A stretch of 64,000 bases of DNA, from positions 1 through 64,000 of the forward strand of contig JADHZB010001590.1 in assembly GCA_015657535.1 (NCBI GenBank), read 5' to 3'. The position numbers and the translations under genes were made by a program. Source of the stretch: Nephromyces sp. MM_2019 (lineage: Eukaryota > Apicomplexa > Aconoidasida > Nephromycida). Below are positions 52,772 through 64,000 of the stretch, in pieces (the first letter of the stretch is position 1; each line of letters starts with the position of its first letter). The notes beneath the pieces are model-generated. The model saw only the letters and a list, made by a program, of their open reading frames with translations, made no database searches and had not been told where the DNA came from.

Positions 52772-53669
52772 TGGATTGGACCATGAGCGATCCGGTGAAG
52801 TGGCTATAGATGGCACCAAGGCGTTGATTCACTCTATGGGTAGTGAAGATGCGAATAATCTGCGAGATTATTGGTTACCACATACTTCTTGTTGTAGTTG
52901 TGTCTTCTTTGGGGAGAGATCTTCAGCCAAAAGGTGTTGCTCCTCCAACCGGCAATCTGAAAAAGGCAGCTACACGTTTACTTCAAGCGAATCTTTTTCA
53001 TGCTGTGAGAATATAAGGGGGCCAATATCCTCTTATGCACAGGAAAGATGTGTTGAAGAATTGCGTCATTTCTTTCAAGCCATGTCCGCATTCCTGCTTC
53101 ATGTTCCTAGTTTCTTCACATCCCCGATAGTCTCTTTTCGTTGGGCTGATCGACTAAAAAAGCACATTGGAAATTTTGCACGTAATGAGTCTCCATTAGA
53201 GTGTATTTTAAACGATTTTTGCATGACAAAGCATATGCATTTCTGGGCTTCCTTTGAGAAAACCAACTTTTTCAATGTTTGCTTGGATAGCTGCTCCGCC
53301 CAGGAATCTAGAAGGGTAATCTTCTTGAAAAGGCTCCACATATCAAACAGAAACCGAAGATTCAGAGATGTTGTTTTAGGTATAAAAATTAGTCCACGCA
53401 TACTATCTAGCCTTGCTAATGGCTGGGTACCCTTCGCATCTATTTCTAACCTTCGCAGATTATCGAGTCCGGATGATGTTGATTTCGGAAAAAGCAGATT
53501 TATGATCGACACAGGAATGATCCCTTATCTTCCCAGAATCGCTACTTCACTGGATGAATTTTTAAATAACGATGCAAATCGTGGCCAGGCCGCAGAGAAA
53601 AGAAAGCTAATGCTTGAGTTTCGCCTACAGTCTCGAAAGGCACTTTACGGGTTTGTTTGGAATTGCTAA
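52772..53669 (+). CDS. Orphan coding exon, 298 codons, unassigned
   Basis: After acceptor CTTCTACTAG a frame is open from 52773 to a stop at 53667-53669, the second-longest open frame on the plus strand. It has a cysteine-rich part (LPHTSCCSCVFFGERSS; ESFSCCENIRG), then a mixed helical part (VEELRHFFQAMSAFLLHV, SNLRRLSSPDDVDFGKSR, AAEKRKLMLEFRLQSRK). A donor-like GTTTGT follows codon position 53650, so the true exon may end there. It lies 433 bases after the stop of the TAF1C/Rrn6-like gene and could be an alternative C-terminal exon of that gene or a separate gene. The first in-frame ATG is at 52838. No family recognised. Confidence 0.5.
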
Positions 53670-56600
53670 CTTGCTTCCTTGATATTATTTACTTGCATAC
53701 ACTGTACTTTTCATCTTCTGAGGGCAAAGCCTAGCAATTGGCACTACTCCCGGCATAAAACTAAACTTCCTCAGTATCACGCATTAGCATGGTTTGAGAC
53801 CTTTTAGAGGCTATTTTTTGCTTATTTCTGTGCTGTTGCATATCGAGTTGATGGTGTCTCCATTGAATTGACTGCAAAGTTTCCCAAGTTTGTTATGCCT
53901 GTAACCTCTGTTCAATATTTTACTTGCTGTGTTTCCATACATTAAAGTTGTTTGAACAACAGGGAATACAGCTAGATCAATAATGTGCTGCTGACAGTGC
54001 ATTACATACTAAATCCACGTATTTTTTTTCAGGACCTGATGGGATTGTTCAAACTAGTTATAATAGTGGGGTGGTTGTCCTTGCCACTAGTATTTGATTC
54101 ATTTTTGACTAATGTAATGGAATAGTGTCACTACTACAGCTTCACTCACATACTCACTAGGCATTAATTACCTGTTTCATTGAAGGCTTGAAAAGTTGGT
54201 AATACTCAGATATTACCATTTCCCGATGTTTGAGGTTGTTGCTCTCCTTACCTCAACTTGTTTATACTACATATATATGCAAGAGTATCCCACTAAGGGT
54301 TCAACGGGTATATTTTTGCCTCTTACTTCCTTGTGTGAGTTTTTCGGCAGATTATTGCTCAAAAGTATTTATAATCTCTGCTTATTCTTGAATTTCATAT
54401 AAGCAAATAAATAATATCTGGGTATTGCACGCCCAGTTTTCTTCCGTGACCTTTAGCGGTCCTACAATATCTATTGTATATATGGTAGTTGAACCCCTTC
54501 ATCATTAACTTGTTCTCTCTTGTTCTAGACAAGAATACCTAAACTAACGATTTCTTCGAAGGGAATGAAGGCGTTAGAGCCTCAGTTTATGCCAAAATAA
54601 GTTGACTTGCCCTACCCTTTGTCCGATAGAAATTCACTAAACTTACAGTCATGTATTATGTACCTATTATTTTTATATTTAGCGAGGGTTCCAGCTATGC
54701 TTTCAGGTCTGCTGTGCTATTAGATTAACTATTGCCTAATGCCAGCAGCATTGAGTGAATGTTTTGACCCTAATTCCTCGCTTAAAGATGCTTAAGCTCT
54801 GCCTGCAAGTCCTTTTAGACTTGAATATCAAACTGCTCAGGGTAATTTTTACAAATGTTTATAAGTCTCGTGGCCTAGGGTGGACAAGGCTTATATATAG
54901 CTTTGATCTTGTTTTAAATCGGTATCCAGACCTCTCCTCTTTATAAATTTTGCGGTTCCGTCGAATAGTGCTTACGTGCTTCAATGATGTGTCTAAAGCA
55001 TCAAATGTAATCCTTGCTGCCACAGGATAATCTCAGTCCAATTAGAATGCCTTTGAAATCTAATTTTGACTTCTCGCGGTCCTGATGTTTCTTCTTCGTT
55101 TGTAAAACGTGCTGATTCTTTTTTAGTCTCAAGACCTACAAAGATGTATGCCATTTGCCTTGGGTTATTAGCTCGGCGTCATGATTACGATAAAGCACCT
55201 ACCAAAGCGTACTAATGGAACTATTGTTCTTCATCTTTTAAATTCGAAAGGTGATGCAACAATTGGCTCCCCGCTCCCAACCCCAATTTTCACCCGCAGC
55301 TCACCACTCAAAAGTCATGAGTCTCTTTCTTGTGTAAATGTGAAATCTAAGGGATGGCAATATTAGATGCGGATAGGCTTCAAGTATAAAAAGGCGTTGA
55401 ACTATTGTAAGTTCGCTTCTATCAGCTTCACTCATAGTTTGAAGAAACAGCATCGAAAAATGTTAGTGAAACTTTGAAAAGTTTTATAATTAACATTATT
55501 GCATTTTGAAGTTTCCCTACTTGATAAAACGGGAAATTCTCTCAAGAGGCTAAGATTTAGAAGATGTGTAGAAGACTATAGTAGCGCTCCACTCATGCGC
55601 TTTCTGAGAATTATTCTGGAGATTGACGCACAAAAAAGCTAAAAAATCCATATTTCACACCTGGGTGAGGTTCAAATTTAGTCACTAAAAATACGCGCTT
55701 ATTTTAATTAATGAGCACGTACAGGACCGGAAGGATTTTTGCATATTCCTAGTTTTTGGATTAACAGTTTTTTTCTTGCTGAGTCAAAAACCTCTAACCA
55801 TTTAGAAAACATGTTTTCTGAGCCTGACTTTCCTACAAGATGATTTTGCATAAGTGGTCATTTATGAAAGCGAGCTGTGGTATACTAATTAAAAACAACC
55901 CTCTTGTCTGCGGCGTGATTCCCTTGGGTCGCTCACACTTTAGCGTAACACCGTCCATACGATCTGCTATCTCAGGTGCTTTCAATCGTCCTAAAACAGA
56001 ATGCACACATGGTAGCGCTTTCGAGATTCATTATGCGGGTAAGCAGCAGCATATATCACTGGATGACTACCCATATGCAAGGGGCTACATATCCGGCAAT
56101 TTAATAGCAATGAAAATATTAATTAGAAGATATTTCCTCCTGGAGTACTTCAGCACGGCATAGGCCGAGAAATATTTTAAAAATTGGAAACTCAAGTGCG
56201 CTAATAACATTTATATTACCCTTCATTGATACTCAAGTGCGTTACAAGGCAGTCCAGGAATTGTTAGTTGAAAAATATCGGAGAAGTGTAACTCTTTGAG
56301 AGAGCTTTTAAGCAAGCAAATACAACATGAAAATGATCAAGTTTTTAAGCATCGTAGTTGCAGGTAATTGTCTTCACATCATGAATTTTGTGTTTCAAGC
56401 GCTATTTTAAGGAAGCTGCCAATAAAAAATTGCAGCCGTGACCTCTGGATGGCCTTAAAACCTTCCTCTTAATCAGTCCCACTGGAAGCAAGAATGAAAC
56501 TTCGGTGAAAAATTCAAAAGGCGCTATTTTTATCCCTTAAGCACTAGACGGAAAGCTGGCGAGTGTAACCAAACATTGGTACGTAGTGAAGCACTTCATT

Positions 56601-58088
56601 CATACTTTTACGCGAGAAAAGCAGACGCCTTTGCACAACGAGGAGTAGCAGAAAATATTTCGCACATTAGCAGTGGCATACATCCAGCAATAATTTTGCA
56701 GAGATTACATTTTTCTGGAAGCTCGCCGCCTCATACGCGCATACGTGTTGTTGCTTAAAATGTCTAAAAATGCCGCGAAAACGACTTTTCGTGCTGAGTT
56801 TATATACTTTGACATCCCAATTATTTTAGGTAACGGAGCTTTACCCGTTCTTCATGGCAGTCATCATCTCGGCCATTATTCCGCAGACTCGCAATTTAAA
56901 GTATTATAAGAATCAAGCCTATAAAAACTAGGGTTACCCCAAGCCAATTTAAGAAAATTTTGCTTACTTTCCAACTGATAGCAAGCTAAGCTGTAGCACC
57001 AGCACTGAAAATGGCGAAATAAATTATTCAAGCAATTTATATCATTCACCGTCAGTAAAGCATCAACCTAAGCACAATCGCACGACAGACCATATTTTAA
57101 AAAATTTAATCATACTAGCAAAATGCTGAATAAGGCACAAACAGATAAGCCGCAAACCCCTTCCTCATGCTAGCAGAAAACTCAGTGGTAAAGTAACAGT
57201 TATCCTAATTTTCTGAGGATACTGAAACTTCTACCCCAAGTGAAACCCCTTCACTTGGAGCAGAAGGACAAAAAAGTAAGTATTAAGCTCGAACACAGTA
57301 TAACGCGTTTATGCAATGCACTTGAGGATTAAAAAATGCTTAGCAATTCAGCCTTAACTCAAGAGATATAATTTTTCTCCGCTTAACATCAGGGGGGGTA
57401 TGCCATACGGATTATTACAAAAAAATAGTGACCACGGCGATAAGTATACCACTTAAATTGGGCTGCAATGTAGCGCAAAAAGGCGTAGCGAAGAAGCGAA
57501 GCATCAGACAAGCCACTTTTGGCTAGTGTTAAGCAAAGAATTGAAATTTAAGAATATATACCCACAGCATCAAGCAAAAACTATCGTATGTTGACAAAAG
57601 AGCATAACATGCCCAAGTCATCAAAAAAAACCTAGTTGTATTAAGCGTAAACAAAGATCGTGCATTCCTTTGCTTGGGAATAAACAAGCAGCTGGTAAAG
57701 TGAAGCATCATAAACGGTATCAAGGAAGCCAGTGCAAATACTAGAAGCAAAGTTACATGCACCAGGGAGAATTCAAATTCACAGAAGGCAGGCTTTAAAG
57801 AGGAGCTAACTTCATAAAAAAATCACAAACCTATGTGGAGTATGAAGGGAGCTCAATTACATATCTATTATTTAAAAGAACGTGAATATTAGTGAGATGT
57901 AATTGAAAGTTAAGCTTCACAATATTCTCTTGACTAAAATTTACTCTTTTTTTTTGCAAATAAAATTAATCCAGTAGTATGAGCACCAACAAACTACATC
58001 AAAGATACTACTTAGAAAGAGGTAAAAAGTGGGCAAAATATTACTTTATGACCTTAGACTTTACAACAAAACTAAAAAACAAAGTGAA
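53670..58088. other. Intergenic stretch upstream of the Nudix gene 3' end
   Basis: Short frames only, for example 55840-56163 (+, 107 codons) and 57529-57762 (-), without splice partners or motifs. No RNA gene or repeat was found. Confidence 0.45.
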
Positions 58089-60685
58089 TCATGAAAAGGT
58101 CCAGTTTCTGACAAGTTGACCAGCTATAGACTTCTCGTTAGGAACACTGAAGGGATGATTCTCCAGGAAGACCCTATCGCCATCCTTACTTAACGCCCTC
58201 CTAAAGGGCATGTAAATCAGTTAATGATTGCCCGCAAAATGGGGGATAAATTAGCTGGTTCACTTGAAAGCTGACAGTTATCTCGATGCAATAAAAAGGC
58301 AGCACTCAAAAAGGCATAAAAAATCCAAAATCATGTTTATATGACTTTTCATGCTCTTCATGCACTAAGATTAGCGAGAAATTTTTTTTATACGGTAGAA
58401 ATAAACTGCTTCTGGTTCTTATTACCACAAGAGAATACAACAAAAATTCAAGCTAGAGAAAACAGAGGCAGCGAAAAAATTCAGCTGCCATAAGCTAAGA
58501 GCTTTGATAATCACGTATGCAAAAAGTACTCTTATCGGTGAGTGGAGAATTTTTCATACCTCAAAAACTCTTTACTGAACCATCGGACATCGTGTAACTC
58601 ATTGTCAATCCGGCGAATCGTTTGCAACTGCAGCGTATCTTTTGAGGCTGAATTAAATACCAGACCACCTTGACAAAAATCCACCATTTTTGGGCGGTCC
58701 CAAGAAGTTCCAGAGTCACCATCGTCATTTAGAGCGCACGACTCAGCTTTCACACCGTACAGCTCATCGCCAGCAAATGCTTCAACATGGAAACCAAGCA
58801 TTAGCGATTGAGGAAATGGCCAGGTTTGGCTTCCGCAGTAACGCAAACGTTCAATATTGACATGAATCCCAGTTTCTTCAAGAACCTCGCGGTATAACTG
58901 CAAGCAGTCGTAAAGGCCTCTCCAAGGTTTGGAATGATAAAAAAGAAAATCGGTAGTTCATAAAAAACTATAAATTAACGATAGGAGGTGGTTAGCATGT
59001 TGCTTTTTGTCGTGAAACTATTCACGTAGCCTACTGCAATAAAGGAAAAGCGATGAGAACATTTAGTCAAAGTTGCTGCCCGAACTTTGATATGTAAAAT
59101 GAATTTATAAAAACCAGCAAGGACCTCATTTTTCTAGATTTCACATAAAATATCCACTTTAGGCTCGTCACTACACTGCTAATACAAAGAATTCGTCATA
59201 TAGGGAGGGAAAAAGTACATAAAATGGCAGTTACAGATAATGAAACATCTTTGAAGTAGACCCCCTCAAAAAAAGAGTACTCAATCATGCTAAAAATAAT
59301 CTTATAAAACTTTAATATGAAAGTAATTTTTATACCGTATGTTCCACGGCCTCACCGATTTCACAGAAACCTGCAACTACGGTGAACATTCCCTGATAAT
59401 ATTCCTTCTTCCGTCCCAGCAGACAAAAATTTCCTTTGGTGACTAGGACAATACAGGCGGGATCTATCCTAGGGTATATAGAGCTTGCACACTTAGTAGA
59501 GGTGCACGAGCGGCATGCCCCGAAATCCTTCAAAGCCATTTTCTCACCACACCTTTGGCAAAACTGAGCAATCCTATGCCATCTCAATAAGGCTTGGCTT
59601 ACAGTCATAAAACTAAGCGAATAATCCGAGTAAAGATCATCAAGGAAGAGTGCTGTTCTGAGCTGATACCACGTGATCATTCCAGGAAGATTCTCCTTCT
59701 TCAAGCGAGAAATATCGATGGCGAAATAGTAGGCAACTGCTTCATCCTCCGGGGTTAGGAAAGCATCCCTCCATCGCCCAGAGGACTTTGTACCGTGGTT
59801 GTGCGAGAGGCTACCAAGCTGAATATCAATGGGGATACTTTTAGCAACGTCACTAGCAATGTTTTCCAGGGAGTTTTCTACAGCCATTCCTAAGAAAACA
59901 ACAGTTACGTCATTACCGTTTCCACGCAAGCCGATTTCAGGGTGACTTGACACTTTTCCCGGACTATCACCACAGTCACTCTCCTGAATAGAACAAGCGG
60001 TACTCGGGGCGAAAATATCCTTCAGATCTAAGCCAAGAACTTGCTTCACTCCATTCGATGTCAGGATAAAGGGCCGATGAGTCTTACCAGGGCCTGTAGA
60101 TATCTTCGAATCGTGCGCACGCACACCCTCTTTTAATGAAGTATCGTCACATGGATACCAAGCATTCAGGCCTTGGTGCACAGGCAAAAAACGGGCAGAG
60201 CTAGAAAACATCCTCGAGACCAAGAATTCATGATTACTATCGCCTGTTCCCATGAAAGAAGCAGCAGAATCCTTCGAAGAATTATTGGTACCCCATACAG
60301 TTTGGGAATGGTTCTCTTCACTGGAAACTGCAGGAACTTCCAGGAATGGTTTCAGGCGCAAACAGTTCAATAAAGGCAAGGTGCATTTGAATGTGACATC
60401 GTCGCTACAAGAAGATTTCGTATGACCCGGGGCACAAGGAAAAGCAGGTATATTGTGGGTCGCATGCTGATGTTTCAGCGGCATCCTATCGCTATAATTC
60501 ATCTTTTGTACTAGGGAGCCTCGAAAACCTTCAGGATGGCGATACGTATGTTGTTGAGGGCTATTATAGCAAAATCCTGCCGTAATTCTATCACCATACC
60601 TTCTAGCTTCGCTTGAGTTTGTGTAGTAACCCCCTTTATTAAACCGCAATAAGTTTTGCAAAAGGTTTTTGCTTAACATGAGCAT
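58089..60685 (-). CDS. NudC/NUDT12-like Nudix NAD(H) pyrophosphatase
   Basis: This family hydrolyses NADH/NAD+ to NMN(H) and AMP and can remove NAD caps from RNA. Exons on minus: 60685-59336, 58897-58560, 58200-58089; phases match, 599 residues, longer than E. coli NudC (257) and human NUDT12 (462). Zinc ribbon Cys376, 379, 391, 394 ([16 protein letters not shown]) followed by YPRIDP as in NudC. The Nudix box spans residues 439-461, split by intron 1: [12 protein letters not shown] then [11 protein letters not shown], fitting GX5EX7[18 protein letters not shown] (473-481) is the NADH-pyrophosphatase signature SQPWPFPxS with Pro to Thr. The last exon ends in [10 protein letters not shown], matching the family's C-terminal helix. 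Odd points: an N-terminal extension of some 300 residues of low conservation, starting [15 protein letters not shown] (possible organelle signal), and an extra loop of about 50 residues at 495-545. The start at 60685 is the least certain point. Confidence 0.92.
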
Positions 60686-63600
60686 TTGCACATGAACTAT
60701 TTCGAGTATTCGGATGTTCAGCTCGAATGGGTGGCAAGACGAGCTTGCTATTGAGGTATAACGTTTGATACTGTTGCAACCGATAAGATAAGGGACACAC
60801 GCACACACACACACCGTTGGGGATATAATAGGGCCTAATGAAAGGGAAGCAAAGATGTTTTCTACACCGTGAATGCGCCGTATGCACACTCCTCCTGGTA
60901 AACACCACCGAGAATATCATAGAAAGCACATCATCACCAGCGCCTCCAGATGCATTACTCTGTAACATTAAGCACGCGCAGCGCTATCGCTTAACACAAG
61001 TATCTATGCTATGCACTGCGCGCACCTCCCAAAGACAGCATACACCCGGATATTGTATAATGCGTTTTAGGCAACTTTTTACTTAATTTGATATTAATAA
61101 ATGCGTCTACTAACTTAATTTCAGGCTCATCTATACTTTCATATAAATAATAGCAAAATTCTCTTTAGTCGAAGCAGTTTTTTTAGCGCAGCTTCAGGGA
61201 TAGCTTAAGGGAGGCTGCTAAGTTTCTGAAAACTACGGGAATCAACTAAAGCCTTTCTTGTCTTTGCCATTTATAAGCCGATATTGGCACAACAGCGAAA
61301 AGCTTCATTGCCCAAGGACGAAGTTTCTCTTGAGCATATATTACGAGATTATATTGCCTAGCTAGTAGTTAAAACGTCACTATGAGGGAAGACCTTATAT
61401 CAAGGTTACTGATGGCACATCAATAGTACAAAAATCAGGTACTGACGTGAGATCCGTTTAACTTTGCTGATAATCCTTTCAACACGAGATTCATAATACT
61501 TCGTTGCCATAAATCTATGCAAGGTCACAAAAGTAGTCACCACAAAGTACCGGTAAGTTGATGCGGCAATATGAGAGCCTCGTAAAGTTTTGCTGAATCG
61601 GCACTATATTCTGGTCAAAACCAGGTATGACCAAATATATATATTACCGGTTTAGTCATCACGTGAGGTTAATACAGTATGAGTTGTGCACACAGCCTCA
61701 TGCTATTTAGTTCAGGCTTTTCCAAATTTAAGCAGCGTATGAAAAAATTCAAGAGAATGTATAGCCACCATTCCAGCAAGTGTCTCGGGGTTTTTTCTAT
61801 CAAGAATAAAATCTGTATAATTTGCCTTTTTTACGGTATTTTGCCAGTCCAGCTTCTAGTTTGCCCTTATTTTAGCCTGGCTCGGCGAGGGAGCATAAAA
61901 AGACTTGCAAAATTCTAAAATTAAATCTTGAAATGAAGAGAAACTTTACTTCATTAAATACTGTAGTTAAGCTCTAATGCGGTAGCATGATGACAACGCT
62001 TCAAAGCAAAAAGCACTTTAAGCTAACCACCTTGTTCAGGAGCTCTCGCATTCTTACTTACAGTGCTTTCCTTGCTTGAAGGAGTCTTTTTTTTAGAGCT
62101 ATGAAGCTTAAATTCCATAAAAAACTGTGGATCACAATTGAAAATCTATCTTAGAGTGTATTCTGCGTAAGTATTCCCGCTGTTTTGTTGACCGCGCCGG
62201 CTAAATCGATAGGGAAGCAAAATTTACTTTAGTACCTTGAAAATTGTGCTATTAAAAAATATTCAGATAATGATTATTTTAGCGAAATAAATATTTTAAG
62301 GGATAAAATTAACAATATTGATTTATTGAATAAAATAGCAAAAAATTTTGCATTCGTTTCTAGACAAAATTGTTTACTTTGAGAAATCTTTGTACTCATC
62401 ATCTGACGAGTAAATTTAGATACACTTTGTAATAGATTGCAAAGAAATAACTCTTTTAGAAAATTTCATTAAAGTATGCGCTTTTGCTTTTGCTGGGTAT
62501 TCGCAATTGAAAACGTAAGTTTAATGGGGTTTTAAACTTATTTTTTAAATTAGAGGTTTAAATATACTTTTCTCATTATTGCGCTGGCCACTGCAACCAT
62601 CCAAATATTAACACGTGGGGATTTTCTGCACTTTCATAGATTGGTTTTCATCTTTTATTCATGCTTGGGAATTCCAGTGCAATTTGCTTTTTCAATGGAA
62701 TTTTATACCACCATGAGTTTTTTCAACTCCTGCTATACCCTTGCTTCAGAAAATGCTCAAATTGAAAGTAATTACCCACTTCCTAAAAATTAAATCTACT
62801 GGCAAATAACCAAAGTTTTGCATTTTTCCCTAAATTAAACACTTCACTCGGCAGCATTGACCTTGTATATCTACGCGCCTATAATATATTTTTCTTTTAG
62901 AAAATGCTATAAAAACAGTACTAGTCTTAATATCCTCTCTCAAATTGAATATATGTTTGAGCGGTTAAAACTTGATGTATTTGGGCTATTTAAATCCTTT
63001 TTTGTACAGAATCTATAGACAAGACTCGTTATTTTTATGAAGCTTTTTATCTTGAATAATTCTATACTATAGGATTAAAATTCAGCAAAAGCCAATAATA
63101 ACCAAGTATTTCACTGATTAAATTGCTCTGGAATGACCAGCTCAGGGAGTACCTGGTCAAAAGGCATAATATATTTTCAAAAAATCGCCTTTTCTGTTTC
63201 CAATAATTCAGAAAAGAGTGTAAACTAGGCAATATTTAATCTTAAACATAAATAATGATTTTAGTAATATATTTAAGATATTATCTATATTTGTGAAAAA
63301 AAGTGAAAATTCCCTAATACTTCGAGATATATATGAAAAAATCTCTTGAAAGTGAGCAGGTTCCAAAACCGTTTTTTCTCCAATTTCACCTTATCAAACA
63401 GCTACAAGAATTTCACCTTTTATGGAATCAGAAAAAAGGCAAAATTTCATTACGCTTGTTCACAGCGGGTGCTGCTTCAGATAAACATTTCATTTTAGGT
63501 GGAATCATGGTTTTTATAACCTAGAAAATATCCTCGCATGAATTTAGAATCTGCTCAAATTCACTTAATTTAGTACAATCTTAAAAGGTACGGCCCCAAA

Positions 63601-64000
63601 AATAATGCCATTTACCTAGCCATTTGCACGCCCAGATTTGCCATGGGAGATTAGTTTTTTTATGTTTCCAACAATTTCTAAGCACAGCAGCAGCTCACTT
63701 AAAGAAAACTAAACTCTGTAAAAAAACTCTAGCAACTGACGTAATAAAAAACCTTCAAAACTTTAAATATAAAAAATTCAATGTAAAAGTCTCTATTTTT
63801 ATAGAACTGAATATGCAATAGCTTCTAGTCCTACGATTATAGAGCGGCGCTACGTTTCCTGTTTTTAGTAGCAGCTCGGTGCTCTCATTAGATTAGCCTG
63901 ATATACGCCCTACTAAGCAGTCACATTTTTTTGAGTTGTGACATCAGGCATGGCAAAGTATTTTCCAACTCCCCAGTTTGCAAAAAAGCCTATTTTAATA
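60686..64000. other. Right-edge intergenic stretch
   Basis: The first part should hold the Nudix gene's promoter and 5' UTR. It includes a short CA repeat at about 60796-60814 (ACACACGCACACACACACA). From about 62200 the DNA is very AT-rich. No coding frame with splice or motif support is present on either strand. Confidence 0.5.

Overview
This is nuclear DNA from an intron-rich, AT-rich unicellular eukaryote. No bacterial-type operons, Shine-Dalgarno sites, CRISPR arrays or mobile elements were seen. Genes are split by GT-AG introns of about 60 to 1400 bases, usually with T-rich acceptors. Coding exons were joined by hand by matching reading phase across plausible splice sites. The standard genetic code fits every gene. 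The MCM4 wording and the gene style suggest a protist, perhaps an alveolate or apicomplexan relative. That placement is weak, because no rRNA or lineage marker is present.

Layout. 568-2475 (+): exons of a gene rich in predicted coiled coil, unassigned, possibly entering from the left edge. 2910-9602 (+): TFIID subunit TAF7, 9 exons, 700 residues, with an open in-frame extension past its stop codon to 9794. 12923-18975 (+): an unassigned multi-exon gene or genes. 26940-21453 (-): an 11-exon multi-pass membrane protein whose topology resembles XK-type lipid scramblases. 28596-29244 (+): a small gene diverging from the membrane-protein gene. 32500-33008 (-): doubtful coding frames. 33494-41952 (+): replicative helicase subunit MCM4, 12 exons, 898 residues. 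46790-52339 (+): a 9-exon, 985-residue beta-propeller-like protein resembling the RNA polymerase I factor TAF1C/Rrn6. 52772-53669 (+): a 298-codon orphan exon. 60685-58089 (-): a NudC/NUDT12-like Nudix NAD(H) pyrophosphatase, 3 exons, 599 residues.

The recognisable genes serve core nuclear and nucleotide functions: Pol II initiation (TAF7), DNA replication licensing (MCM4), possibly Pol I initiation (TAF1C/Rrn6-like), and NAD or NAD-cap hydrolysis (NudC-like). They are not an operon and no joint pathway is implied. The models for TAF7, MCM4 and the Nudix enzyme are well supported, because every junction keeps phase and the joined lengths are multiples of three. The scramblase-like and Rrn6-like identities are hypotheses. 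Long stretches between genes show only short random frames, microsatellites and a few palindromes.
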